A stretch of DNA of 64,000 nucleotides from DATBAX01 sp963762965 (lineage in GTDB: Bacteria > Acidobacteriota > Terriglobia > Terriglobales > Acidobacteriaceae). Positions 45,901 to 53,766 of the stretch are shown in pieces (the stretch's first letter is position 1; each line of letters opens with the position of its first letter). The stretch lies in assembly GCA_963762965.1 (NCBI GenBank), contig CAVXME010000002.1, positions 1-64,000 on the forward strand, read 5' to 3'. The notes under the pieces were generated by a model. It did no database searches. It was not told the origin of the DNA and was given only the letters and a program-made list of their open reading frames with translations. Position numbers and translations under genes: made by a program.

Positions 45901-46152
45901 GCGGCCGGCTCCGGTTTGGTTTTTTCAGTGGTTCTGCTGGGTGTGCCGAAGCGGCGACGTTCACGAGGACTTCCGCTCTTGGCTATGCTCATGCTGATCG
46001 TAGTCCTCCCCGGCTGCGGCGGCGGTAGCGGCGGAGGCGGCGGAGGCCCGCCGCCCAATCAGGGCACTCCCCCAGGGACTTATAACGTGGTGGTCAACGC
46101 CACCAGCGGGTCCACGACCAACAGCAGCGGGTTTACGCTCATAGTGGAGTGA
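42994..46152 (+). CDS. Secreted S53 (sedolisin/kumamolisin) protease with Ig-like repeats and lipobox-like C-terminus
   Basis: The 1052-residue protein starts with a signal peptide (FRGLLLSTFFIPALAFAQ). A pro-kumamolisin activation domain follows (about residues 35-200; the 'YHKWFTPEQFGKQFG' motif). The S53 catalytic domain (about 235-655) has EEAEATLDSTW (catalytic Glu and Asp), STGDDG (oxyanion Asp) and SGTSASAP (catalytic Ser near residue 555). After it come Ig-like domains (about 660-930). The C-terminus has a basic/membrane segment RRRSRGLPLLAMLMLIVVLPGC, a Gly-rich linker, and a final beta domain. S53 enzymes act at acidic pH, which fits an acidobacterium from an acidic habitat. The ATG has a GGAG site. 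Confidence 0.92.
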   Translation: MSIRVNATHLFRGLLLSTFFIPALAFAQESSVQPLIVQPVDETRLTVLKGNTHPLARPRYDQGSAPASLPMQRMLLVLKRSSEQETGLRKILDNQQDKASPSYHKWFTPEQFGKQFGLADNDLQTITAWLQSHGFQVSPTKGRTVMEFSGTAGQVQEAFHTAIHQYVVHGETHWANASDPSIPAALTPAVAGILSLHNFLKKPQSHLVKEPAPAKIVPGEKPQVTFPAQNGQPATNALGPEDYAVIYNINPTYGNGITGNGVTIGVVGRSNLFNGGEDVSDFRNYAFGICCGNFNILLNGPDPGDLGGSEEAEATLDSTWSGAIASAATVDLVVSATTNTTDGVDLSETYIVENNLADIMTESFSSCELYASDAQLAFSYFLAEQAAAQGISYFVSTGDDGAEGCDDPSAPPATHPISVNFLASTPFDTAVGGTMFNENGQNSRYWGTEPPVEESAISYIPEDVWNESSLSNGLWSSSGGASAGNIQGGLGGTTGGVPKPYWQSGVTGIPNDSVRDLPDVSLTAAGHDPYLLCVEGSCFPNGQGQFFIYFISGTSASAPSFAGIMALVDQQMGGRQGEANYVLYRLAATQAVYPSQCNGSNTSGAPASTCIFNDVTVGNNVVPGEQGSQYQAATGYDQTTGLGSVNVANLVTNWNTVTFNPTTTTLGLSPVTSITHGQSVNVNITVAPNTGTGKPSGDISLLATTGPVTGQTGVDGFTLNASGQVASSTNQLPGGTYNVTAHYAGDATYAPSDSNAVSVTVGPENSTTTETILAFDQNGNPLSLNNVPFGSFVYVRADVSGVSGHGVPTGTVTFADTFGAIPGGSSFVLNSQGNTASPNGIAFDAGTHTISGSYSGDVSFNPSNTTQSQTVVITPGFSASVPTAGSQVVISAPGASGGSSVTIATSTGFSGTIGLACAGLPSESSCLFTPSSLTASGTPAQTAVAILVKTTAATAMLRSRQKTNYLAHWAAGSGLVFSVVLLGVPKRRRSRGLPLLAMLMLIVVLPGCGGGSGGGGGGPPPNQGTPPGTYNVVVNATSGSTTNSSGFTLIVE

Positions 46153-46257
46153 AGCTTCGTTGTCCTATTCCAAACCTCCAAGCCGCGCCGGACTGGGTAT
46201 TGTCCGGCGTCCGGCCTGTCTGCCCCAGCGCATGCAAGGTATGATTGATACATATCC

Positions 46258-47508
46258 ATGCGGATGCTTTTTGAAATCTTCGGCCAGACTCTGAGCACGC
46301 TGTGGGCGCACAAGCTGCGTTCGTTCCTGACCATGTTTGGGATCGCATGGGGCGTGGGCTCATTGCTGCTGCTGGTCGGCTTGGGCGAAGGATTCCGCTC
46401 CGGCAACCGGAAGCAGTTTGATGAACTGGGCGAAAACGTGATGTTCATCTGGGGAGGCCGCGCGCCCGCGATGAATGGAAGTTTTACCAGCCTGCGGTCT
46501 TACTACCTAACCTACAAGGACTATCAGGACATCGTGGCGCTTTGTCCTGATGTAAAAGCTGCCGTTCCTGTGGTGCAGCGCGGGGACATCCGCGCGGTTA
46601 GTGATTTCTATCAGAGCAGCGGGGCCCTGGTGGGCGTTCCCGCCGAGTACAACCAGATTCGCTACGTGCCCATGGAGGACGGGCGCTGGCTTAATGATCT
46701 TGACAACTCCCAAAAACGGGCCGTGGCCGTGCTTGGGGACGAAGCCCGCCGCGTCTTGTTTCCGGGTCGCCCATTTCTCGACAGTTTTATTCTCCTTAAT
46801 GGGGCGCGTTTTCAAGTCATTGGCTCGCTGAAGCGCATTGGGCACGGCGACAACAACACCCAGAATTTAAGGATCTTTATACCCTTCGACACTATGCGCG
46901 AGGATTTCCCGCAGTTGAATGTGGGGGAAATCAACAACGCAATTTCCTATATCAATTACCAGCCCGTGTCCCGGGCCGCGCATGAGACAGCACAACTGGA
47001 AGTCCACAAGGTCATCGCCCGGAACCATGGATTCGACTACAACGCGCCTGAGGCGTTCGATGAATGGGATACCATCCACACCGTGGACCAAGTGGGCAAA
47101 ATCTTCGACGCCATGAACCTGTTCCTGGGAAGTGTGGGCCTGGTGACGCTGGCTTTGGGCGCGATTGGCATTATCAATATCATGTTGGTGGCGGTGGCGG
47201 ACCGGACGCGCGAAATCGGCTTGCGAAAAGCCCTAGGCGCGACCAATCGCAGCATTCTCTTTCAGTTTTTTACCGAAGGCGCTTTTCTTACCCTGTTTAG
47301 TGGTGGGCTGGGGATGGGTGGGGCCTGGATACTGATGGCTGCGCTTTCCACCCTGCCTTCACCGCCGGGATGGGACACCCCAAAGCTGGTGCCTACGACT
47401 GCGGCCCTGGCCATTGGGTCGCTTGCGATTGCGGGCGTGGTCGCGGGTCTGTACCCAGCGCGCAAGGCTGCCATGCTGCAACCGGTCGAGGCGCTGAGAA
47501 AAGAATAG
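46258..47508 (+). CDS. MacB-like ABC transporter permease
   Basis: The 416-residue protein has a first membrane segment (residues about 20-45), a periplasmic MacB_PCD-type domain (about 55-275) and three C-terminal segments with the FtsX motif (GIINIMLVAVADRTREIGLRKALGAT). It ends in the RKAAMLQPVEALRKE motif. Such proteins are mechanotransmission permeases that export peptides, drugs or lipoproteins with a MacB-type ATPase, which is not next to it here. The paralogous gene 47511 follows after 2 bases, so the two probably form a heterodimer. Confidence 0.92.
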   Translation: MRMLFEIFGQTLSTLWAHKLRSFLTMFGIAWGVGSLLLLVGLGEGFRSGNRKQFDELGENVMFIWGGRAPAMNGSFTSLRSYYLTYKDYQDIVALCPDVKAAVPVVQRGDIRAVSDFYQSSGALVGVPAEYNQIRYVPMEDGRWLNDLDNSQKRAVAVLGDEARRVLFPGRPFLDSFILLNGARFQVIGSLKRIGHGDNNTQNLRIFIPFDTMREDFPQLNVGEINNAISYINYQPVSRAAHETAQLEVHKVIARNHGFDYNAPEAFDEWDTIHTVDQVGKIFDAMNLFLGSVGLVTLALGAIGIINIMLVAVADRTREIGLRKALGATNRSILFQFFTEGAFLTLFSGGLGMGGAWILMAALSTLPSPPGWDTPKLVPTTAALAIGSLAIAGVVAGLYPARKAAMLQPVEALRKE

Positions 47509-47510
47509 TC

Positions 47511-48752
47511 ATGAAACGCGACCTCTTACAACAAGCTTACACCGCGATGCGGCACGATCTGCGCAAGACCTTGCTCACCATGGCGGGCATGGCGTGGGGT
47601 ATTGCCACGGTGGTACTGCTTCTGGCGTACGGAGACGGGTTCGGGACTGCCATCGAGAATATTTTCAAGGCATTCGGCGCCAATGCGGTGGGGATTTTTC
47701 CCGGACGCACGTCCCTGCAAGCCGGCGGGAATAAAGCCGGTACGGCGATTCGATTTACCGATGACGATGTCGAATTAATGCGCAATGTGCTGCCCCTTGC
47801 CCGTCATGTTTGCCGGGAATCGGACAAGCAATCAACGGTACAGTATGGATCGCGTACCTTCACCTTCCCGATTTTTGGTGCCGATCCTTGCATTGAGGAT
47901 ATTTGGAACCTGCAAATGGATGCCGGCAGGTTTTTGGACGATCAGGACAACCAGAGCCACGGTTTCAGCGTGGTGATCGGCGCGGAGGCAAAGGACAAAC
48001 TGTTCTCTGGAATTTCTCCGCTGGGAGAGTCGATCCGCATTGACGGGGTCAGTTTTCAGGTGGTAGGCGTGATCCAGCCGCGCATGCAAGAGGGGGACAA
48101 TGATGAAAACCGGACGCTCTACATTCCCTACAACACCATGAATGTTTTGCAGGACAACCATTACCTGGGCGGCATCTGGCTCGACTCCGAAGGACTGGAT
48201 CATGCCCGGCTGACTGAAATTATCAAAGGTGCTCTGGCCATTGCTCATAATTTCAAACCCGACGACGAACGTGCCGTGTTTGTCTTCGACGCCCAGAAAC
48301 AACTGGCGCAATTCGGCATTATTACTCTTGGCCTGAAGATACTGCTGGCATTTATTGGATCCATTACCCTCGGAATTGGCGGCGTGGGTCTGATGAATAT
48401 CATGCTGGTATCGGTCACCCAGCGCACTCGCGAAATCGGGGTGGAGAAGGCGCTGGGGGCGAGAAAGAGAGATATTTTGTTTCAATTTCTGGCGGAAGCC
48501 ATGGTGATTACTGCGGTGGGTGGGATGCTTGGAATACTGCTGTCCTATGCCGTAGCTTTCTTCGTGGGAACGATCACACTTTACAGCGCCCTGGCCTCAC
48601 ATGCCGAAGCCGGAGACATTCACCTGCTGGTCGCTCCGAACGTGGTAATCATTTCCACCATCATCCTCGCACTGGTTGGCATTGTAAGTGGTATGGTTCC
48701 CGCTCTGCGGGCCGCGAATCTCGATCCGATTGAGGCTTTGCGCTATGAGTAA
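47511..48752 (+). CDS. MacB-like ABC transporter permease, second copy
   Basis: The 413-residue protein starts at ATG 47511, 2 bases after the stop of the first permease. It shows the same layout: TM1 (LLTMAGMAWGIATVVLLLAYGDG), a periplasmic domain with CRESDKQS and MDAGRFLDDQD, FtsX motif GLMNIMLVSVTQRTREIGVEKALGA and the end RAANLDPIEALRYE. It is clearly a paralogue of the first. The ATPase and any membrane fusion protein must come from elsewhere. Confidence 0.92.
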   Translation: MKRDLLQQAYTAMRHDLRKTLLTMAGMAWGIATVVLLLAYGDGFGTAIENIFKAFGANAVGIFPGRTSLQAGGNKAGTAIRFTDDDVELMRNVLPLARHVCRESDKQSTVQYGSRTFTFPIFGADPCIEDIWNLQMDAGRFLDDQDNQSHGFSVVIGAEAKDKLFSGISPLGESIRIDGVSFQVVGVIQPRMQEGDNDENRTLYIPYNTMNVLQDNHYLGGIWLDSEGLDHARLTEIIKGALAIAHNFKPDDERAVFVFDAQKQLAQFGIITLGLKILLAFIGSITLGIGGVGLMNIMLVSVTQRTREIGVEKALGARKRDILFQFLAEAMVITAVGGMLGILLSYAVAFFVGTITLYSALASHAEAGDIHLLVAPNVVIISTIILALVGIVSGMVPALRAANLDPIEALRYE

Positions 48753-48904
48753 AGGATTGGGGATGCGTTCGCAACTGCGAGCCAGCCGAAACTCATCCCC
48801 GAATGTTTTTGGAAAAATCAATAAAACCTGACGAGCCAAATCGCAGCCTCCGTGATCCATACGGCCTCAGCGATGGGCGATCCCGGAAGTGCGTGGAACG
48901 CAGA

Positions 48905-49009
48905 CTATTTCGCTTCGAGCTTCTTGCGGATGCGCCGGAGTTCCATAAACGTCAGCGCTCCGGTGGTGCATAACACACTACCGAAAAGAATCATCATAAT
49001 ACTATCCAT
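48905..49009 (-). CDS. Very small membrane protein, 34 residues
   Basis: ATG at 49007-49009 is preceded by a GGGGGGA ribosome site. The product has one hydrophobic segment (MDSIMMILFGSVLCTTGALTF) and a basic tail (LRRIRKKLEAK), the usual shape of single-span small membrane proteins. No homologue recognised. Confidence 0.5.
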   Translation of the reverse strand: MDSIMMILFGSVLCTTGALTFMELRRIRKKLEAK

Positions 49010-49189
49010 TTGTCGAAGTCCCCCCTGGCTCGCGGCTGCCTGACGGCACCGAGCAGCAACCCGATGTGATGCATATTATACGAAAGTGTTGTAATCGATT
49101 ACATTTAGTTGAGTTTATGGTTCAGGAACGGCTTTCGAACGCTGAAGTAACTGCCAAAACCCCTGCAAAATCGTATAATAAGCCATCCG

Positions 49190-50167
49190 ATGCCCAAGTA
49201 CTCTATCGTCGTCCCCCTGCACAATGAGCAGGAAAATGTTACCGACCTCTACGACCGCTTGAAAGCGGTGATGGAGATCAATGGCGAGAGCTTTGAGATC
49301 GTCTTAGTGGATGACGGCTCGCGTGATCACACTTTCCATCTGCTGCGCGAAATCGCCGCGGTGGACAGCCGTGTCACCGTGGTGAAACTGCGCCGTAACT
49401 TTGGCCAGACTTCGGCGTTAGCGGCAGGTTTTGACCACGCTCGGGGCGAGTACATTATCGCCATGGATGGCGATCTGCAACACGATCCCGCGGACATTCC
49501 TTTATTCCTGGAAAAAATCGCGGAAGGTTACGACATTGTCAGCGGCTGGCGCAAAGTCCGGATTGACAATTTTTGGCTGCGCCGCATTCCTTCGCGATGC
49601 GCCAATTGGCTGATGGCCAAATTGAGTGGCGTGGACATTCACGATTTCGGAACGACTTTCAAAGCTTATCGTCGCGATATTCTGGAGCAAGTGCCGCTTT
49701 ATGGCGAGTTGCACCGGTTTATTCCGGCACTGGCTTCGTGGCATGGCGCTTCCATTTGCGAAGTGCCGATTCGCAACGTGAATCGCGAACGTGGAGTGTC
49801 ACACTACGGAATCACCCGCACTTTCCGCGTGTTTTTCGATCTGATGACCATTCGCTTCCTGCTGCGCTATCTCTCACGTCCGCTGCATTTTTTCGGCACG
49901 TTTGGGATGCTGAGCATTTTTGCGGGATCGGCAGTGGCTGTCTGGCTGCTGGTGGCAAAGTTCCTCTATCACTCCCACGTGATGAGCGAACACGGCCCCA
50001 TGATGATTTTCGGTGCGGTTCTTTTGTTAGCCGGACTGAATCTGCTTGCAGTTGGTTTACTGGGTGAGATGCAGGTGCGGCACTATCACGAGCCCACCCG
50101 CCGAGCTCCCTACTCCGTGGACCGTGTTCTGCGTGCGCAAAGCGAAGAGCATACCGTCTCCGAATAG
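49190..50167 (+). CDS. GT2 family glycosyltransferase (GtrB/dolichol-phosphate sugar synthase-like)
   Basis: The 325-residue protein has a GT-A fold: VVPLHNEQENV near the start, VDDGSRDHT, and MDGDLQHDPADIP with the DxD-like acidic group. The C-terminal part has two membrane segments (about 225-255 and 265-290), as in GtrB and polyisoprenyl-phosphate glycosyltransferases. It would charge a lipid carrier with a sugar. The divergence from PAP2 is only 20 bases, tail to tail, which fits lipid-linked sugar metabolism. Confidence 0.9.
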   Translation: MPKYSIVVPLHNEQENVTDLYDRLKAVMEINGESFEIVLVDDGSRDHTFHLLREIAAVDSRVTVVKLRRNFGQTSALAAGFDHARGEYIIAMDGDLQHDPADIPLFLEKIAEGYDIVSGWRKVRIDNFWLRRIPSRCANWLMAKLSGVDIHDFGTTFKAYRRDILEQVPLYGELHRFIPALASWHGASICEVPIRNVNRERGVSHYGITRTFRVFFDLMTIRFLLRYLSRPLHFFGTFGMLSIFAGSAVAVWLLVAKFLYHSHVMSEHGPMMIFGAVLLLAGLNLLAVGLLGEMQVRHYHEPTRRAPYSVDRVLRAQSEEHTVSE

Positions 50168-50187
50168 TACGATCGTCAAATCCCAAG

Positions 50188-50811
50188 TCATTTTTCCGAA
50201 CGCAAGAGTCGGACCGTCATCCAACCGATCGACACGCCCAGAAACACTCCGGCGATCACATCTCCGACCCAATGGGAATTGGTGATGACTACTGCGGTGC
50301 AGGGCAGAACGACGATGGCTGCGCTCATCGCTCGCCAGCGCGGTGTCGCAATCCAGAGCACAGCTGCAATTGCAGCGGAGATCGCCGCCGTTCCTGACGG
50401 GAACGAGTCCCAGCGCGGAGCGCCGTGCAGCAGGTCGAACCCGTAGAAATGGTTTTGAATAAACGTCGGATCAGGCCACCCGCGGCCAAAAATGCGTTTG
50501 AAGATGACATCGGCGGCGGTGGCCCACATCGCACCCCAGGAGCAAAGCAGAGGCGTACCAGTCCATGAAGGAAGCAAACCCCCGGATAGAACCCAGGTAC
50601 CGCAGCCGAGCAGGAAGAACAGCGCCATGATGGCCGCTAGATCCAGCGACGCCAGGGCACGGTGCAGCCAGTGCCAGGCCGTCGTGTGGTGAAAATGTCC
50701 AGCGAAGAATACGGCAACAGGGCGATCGACAAATGCAATGCATACCACGACCATAATCGTGGTGAGCGCGAAAGCGAACAGCCAGGCCCGGAATGCGGCG
50801 CGATCAGTCAT
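50188..50811 (-). CDS. PAP2-family membrane phosphatase
   Basis: The 207-residue protein has about six hydrophobic segments. Motifs are KRIFGRGWPDP (site 1, Lys/Arg), SFPSGTAAISAA (site 2, but Thr where most members have His) and SHWVGDVIAGVFLG (site 3). It probably removes phosphate from undecaprenyl pyrophosphate or another lipid phosphate. The Thr in PSGT may affect activity. It overlaps the 2-hydroxyacid dehydrogenase gene by 8 bases, so the two may be translated together. Confidence 0.85.
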   Translation of the reverse strand: MTDRAAFRAWLFAFALTTIMVVVCIAFVDRPVAVFFAGHFHHTTAWHWLHRALASLDLAAIMALFFLLGCGTWVLSGGLLPSWTGTPLLCSWGAMWATAADVIFKRIFGRGWPDPTFIQNHFYGFDLLHGAPRWDSFPSGTAAISAAIAAVLWIATPRWRAMSAAIVVLPCTAVVITNSHWVGDVIAGVFLGVSIGWMTVRLLRSEK

Positions 50812-51928
50812 GGCCTGTCACTTTTCCGAACGCCTCTTTGTTCACCACGAATGGCATCTTGGTGAGATCGCCGCCGTAATTTCCTTCCAGCACATCCATC
50901 AGGCCTTGCACGCAGCGTCCCGCCATGCCTTTATTCGGATCGGTGGAGAGACGCGTGATCTTGCCGGCGCTGGCGACGTGAGGATAAAGCCGGCAGCGAT
51001 CTTCAATGGCAGGATCCAGCAGCGGCGAGTCTTTGGGTAGCGGTTCCTTCTCGAACACGTCGAGGGCGGCGCCCGCAATCCGGTTTTCCCGCAGTGCTTT
51101 GACCAGAGAGGTTTCATCAATCACCGCGCCCCGCGAAGTGTTCACCAGAAATGCCGTGGGCTTCATCATCTTGAGCGTGGTTTCATTGAAAAGATGGTAA
51201 GTCGGCGTAGCGCTCTCGCCCTCGCGGATTAGCGGCACATGGATGCTTACGAAATCCGCCTGGCGCAACGCTTCCTCCAGCGATACGTACTTGATCCAAT
51301 TCCTCTCTTTCGAGATGCCGCGGGTATGCCGCAAATCCATGGTCTCCTGAATTGCGTTCACATAATCGTGATTGGGATGCGCCGGGGTGTAGCACAGAAT
51401 ATTCATGTCAAATCCAGCGCACTTTTTGATCATGGCCTGGCCAATGCGGCCGGTGCCGATAATTGCAATCGTCTTGCCGGTGACTTCATCTCCAAGAAAA
51501 GGACGAGAGAGGTGCCAGTAATTCCACTGGTTGGCGCGAATCAAATGTTCCGCGGTCCAGGTTTTGCGTGCCACATCCCCGAGGATGAAGAAAGCAAACT
51601 CCGCGGTAGCTTCGGTGAGCACGTCCGGAGTGTTGGTGAACGGGATCTTGTAGCGATTGGCGTCGGCGCGGCTGATGTTATCGAACCCGACGGCGCACTG
51701 GGCAACCACCTTCAAGGTCTCTTTGCCAGGTTCGAAAACTTCGGCATCAATGGGATCGCGCAGCGTGGTGATCAAGCCATCAATGCCAGACTTCACTTTC
51801 TCGATGATCAGGCTCTTGGGTGGCGCTTCCGGCTGGGGATACACTTCGACCTCATAGCCTCGCTTGCGCAGCAGATCGATGGATTCTCCAATATCGCAGG
51901 TGGCAAAAACGCGAAAGGTCTTGGACAT
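50804..51928 (-). CDS. D-isomer-specific 2-hydroxyacid dehydrogenase (glyoxylate/hydroxypyruvate reductase-like)
   Basis: From ATG at 51928 (GGGAAA site) the 374-residue protein shows the NAD-binding IAIIGTGRIGQAM, the substrate-binding Arg in VNTSRGAVID, and the catalytic His in LYPHVASAG. Length and motifs fit D-2-hydroxyacid dehydrogenases that reduce glyoxylate or hydroxypyruvate with NAD(P)H. Last gene but one in a minus-strand run (aminotransferase, PNPOx-like, dehydrogenase, PAP2), which could link amino acid and keto-acid exchange. Confidence 0.88.
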   Translation of the reverse strand: MSKTFRVFATCDIGESIDLLRKRGYEVEVYPQPEAPPKSLIIEKVKSGIDGLITTLRDPIDAEVFEPGKETLKVVAQCAVGFDNISRADANRYKIPFTNTPDVLTEATAEFAFFILGDVARKTWTAEHLIRANQWNYWHLSRPFLGDEVTGKTIAIIGTGRIGQAMIKKCAGFDMNILCYTPAHPNHDYVNAIQETMDLRHTRGISKERNWIKYVSLEEALRQADFVSIHVPLIREGESATPTYHLFNETTLKMMKPTAFLVNTSRGAVIDETSLVKALRENRIAGAALDVFEKEPLPKDSPLLDPAIEDRCRLYPHVASAGKITRLSTDPNKGMAGRCVQGLMDVLEGNYGGDLTKMPFVVNKEAFGKVTGHD

Positions 51929-51942
51929 AGCTTTCCCTGAAT

Positions 51943-52470
51943 TCACTTCCCGAACTTCCAGCGCGTGGCTCTGGTAGCAAATGTTTTTTCCGCTAGTCCG
52001 AAAACTTTCCGTGGTGCCACCACAAATATAGGTTCTTTGAGCGAAAGCATGTCGCCCGCCATCCCGGACATATCAAACTTGTACTTGCGTCCATAAATCG
52101 AGAGAAATTTACGAATCAGGGGCACATCGCGCATCCGTTTCGCAATCCCTTCCACAATCACCGCCTCCTCGGCATCTTCATTGCAGATGACGCACTTCGG
52201 ATTAGCTTTCAGATTGCTTGCCTTCCGCGATTGGCTGCCCGTGCTGAAACAAAATTCGTTTTCCCACCACAGGCCCCAAATCACCATGACATGAGGCGCG
52301 CCATCGGTGCTCGTAGTGGCGATCCAATATTCGCGGCTCTTAGTAAGCCGGTCAGCCGCCCATTTCCACGGCAGCAGGCCTTTGCTGGTTGTAGGTAATC
52401 CGTATCCGGGAGCATGCGGTCGGGAAGCTCTCGGAGCCACATGTTTACGAACGCTCGTTTTCTTTACCAT
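51943..52470 (-). CDS. Pyridoxamine 5'-phosphate oxidase-like FMN protein
   Basis: The 175-residue product (start ATG at 52470; ATG at 52500 is an alternative) has the split-barrel start (SREYWIATTSTDGAPHVMVIWGLW), then FSTGSQSRKASNLKANPKCVI and DAEEAVIVEGIAKR, typical of PNPOx-fold proteins of the general flavin-binding type. The exact substrate is unknown. It lies between the aminotransferase gene and the dehydrogenase gene, each about 15-35 bases away. Confidence 0.85.
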   Translation of the reverse strand: MVKKTSVRKHVAPRASRPHAPGYGLPTTSKGLLPWKWAADRLTKSREYWIATTSTDGAPHVMVIWGLWWENEFCFSTGSQSRKASNLKANPKCVICNEDAEEAVIVEGIAKRMRDVPLIRKFLSIYGRKYKFDMSGMAGDMLSLKEPIFVVAPRKVFGLAEKTFATRATRWKFGK

Positions 52471-52504
52471 TATCGGCACCTGGAAGTATTGCGAAGTCAT
52501 TCGA

Positions 52505-53692
52505 CTACAAATTCCGTTTTGTCCACTGGTCGATGCGGTCCAGGGCCTTCACCAGATTTTCCAGCGAATTGGCCACACTGAAGCGCAGAAAGCCTTCTCC
52601 AAATTCACCAAACGAGGCTCCGGACAGAGATGCCACGCCGGCATCCTCGAGTAATGCATCTGCCAGACGCTTCGATTTCCAGCCAGTACCGGTGATGTTC
52701 GGAAAAGCGTAGAACGCGCCCTTCGGCATGCGGCAGGAAAAGCCTTTGATCTTGTTCAATCCGGCAACGAACACATCGCGCCGCCGCCGGAATTCGTCCC
52801 GCATCTTATCCACCGACGATTGATCACCGCGCAGCGCTTCTACCCCCGCCACCTGCGTGAAGCTGGCGGTGCAGGAAGTGGCATTGGTCTGCAACCGCGA
52901 AACGTGGTCGGCAAGATCGGGACGCATCACTCCATATCCCAGCCGCCATCCCGTCATGGCATAGGTTTTTGAAAAGCCGTCGAGCAGGATGGTGCGCTCT
53001 TTGAATCCCGGCACGGACATAATCGAGTAAGGTTCGCCTTCGAACACTAGCCTGCTGTAAATCTCGTCCGAGAGCACCATGATGTTGCGGTCGCCGATGG
53101 CGTCGGCAATGTCATGAATGTTCTGCTTGCTGAGCACTCCCCCGGTCGGGTTCTGTGGCGAATTCAAAATAATCAGCTTGGTCTTGGTGTTGATGAGCGC
53201 GGCCAGTTCGTCGATGTCCACGCCAAAATCTTTTTCCTCCCGCAAGTGCATGGGCACGGCCTGCGCTCCGCCGTAATGAATCATGGACTCATAAATAGGG
53301 AAGCCGGGGTTGGGGTAAATGACTTCATCACCCACATCAGCTAATGCCAGAATGCTAAAGAAAATAATAGGCTTGCCGCCAGGAACAATAACGACTCCTT
53401 CGCTCGAAACCGGCACTCCCCGCGTCCGGCTCACTTCTTCGGCGACGGCTTTGCGTAACTCAGGCAAGCCGGCGGATGGTCCGTAGTGCGTCCACCCCTC
53501 CCGCAGAGCTTTGACGCCAGCCTCGACAATGTTGGCGGGCGTATCGAAATCCGGCTCGCCAATCTCCAAATGGATAATATCCTTGCCCTGGCTCTCGAGG
53601 ACGCGGGCGCGGCTGAGAACTTCGAAGGCACTTTCTGTTCCCAGCCGCGACATGCGTTTGGCCAGTCGGAGTTCGTTTTGCGTGGTAGGCAT
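52505..53692 (-). CDS. Class I/II aminotransferase (aspartate/aromatic type)
   Basis: The 395-residue PLP enzyme shows the N-terminal LEIGEPDFDTPANI, the NSPQNPTGGV motif, the PLP Lys in DGFSKTYAMTGWRLGY and the C-terminal Arg region FLRFSVAN. Length fits AspC-type aminotransferases. The substrate cannot be told from sequence. Divergent from the second aminotransferase gene at 53767, with 74 bases between for promoters. Confidence 0.93.
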   Translation of the reverse strand: MPTTQNELRLAKRMSRLGTESAFEVLSRARVLESQGKDIIHLEIGEPDFDTPANIVEAGVKALREGWTHYGPSAGLPELRKAVAEEVSRTRGVPVSSEGVVIVPGGKPIIFFSILALADVGDEVIYPNPGFPIYESMIHYGGAQAVPMHLREEKDFGVDIDELAALINTKTKLIILNSPQNPTGGVLSKQNIHDIADAIGDRNIMVLSDEIYSRLVFEGEPYSIMSVPGFKERTILLDGFSKTYAMTGWRLGYGVMRPDLADHVSRLQTNATSCTASFTQVAGVEALRGDQSSVDKMRDEFRRRRDVFVAGLNKIKGFSCRMPKGAFYAFPNITGTGWKSKRLADALLEDAGVASLSGASFGEFGEGFLRFSVANSLENLVKALDRIDQWTKRNL

Positions 53693-53766
53693 AGTGGAAA
53701 CGAATTATTGTACGCCAAACAAAGCACACCCAAATAAAGTTCGGCCATCCGGTATGATCGGTCTCT

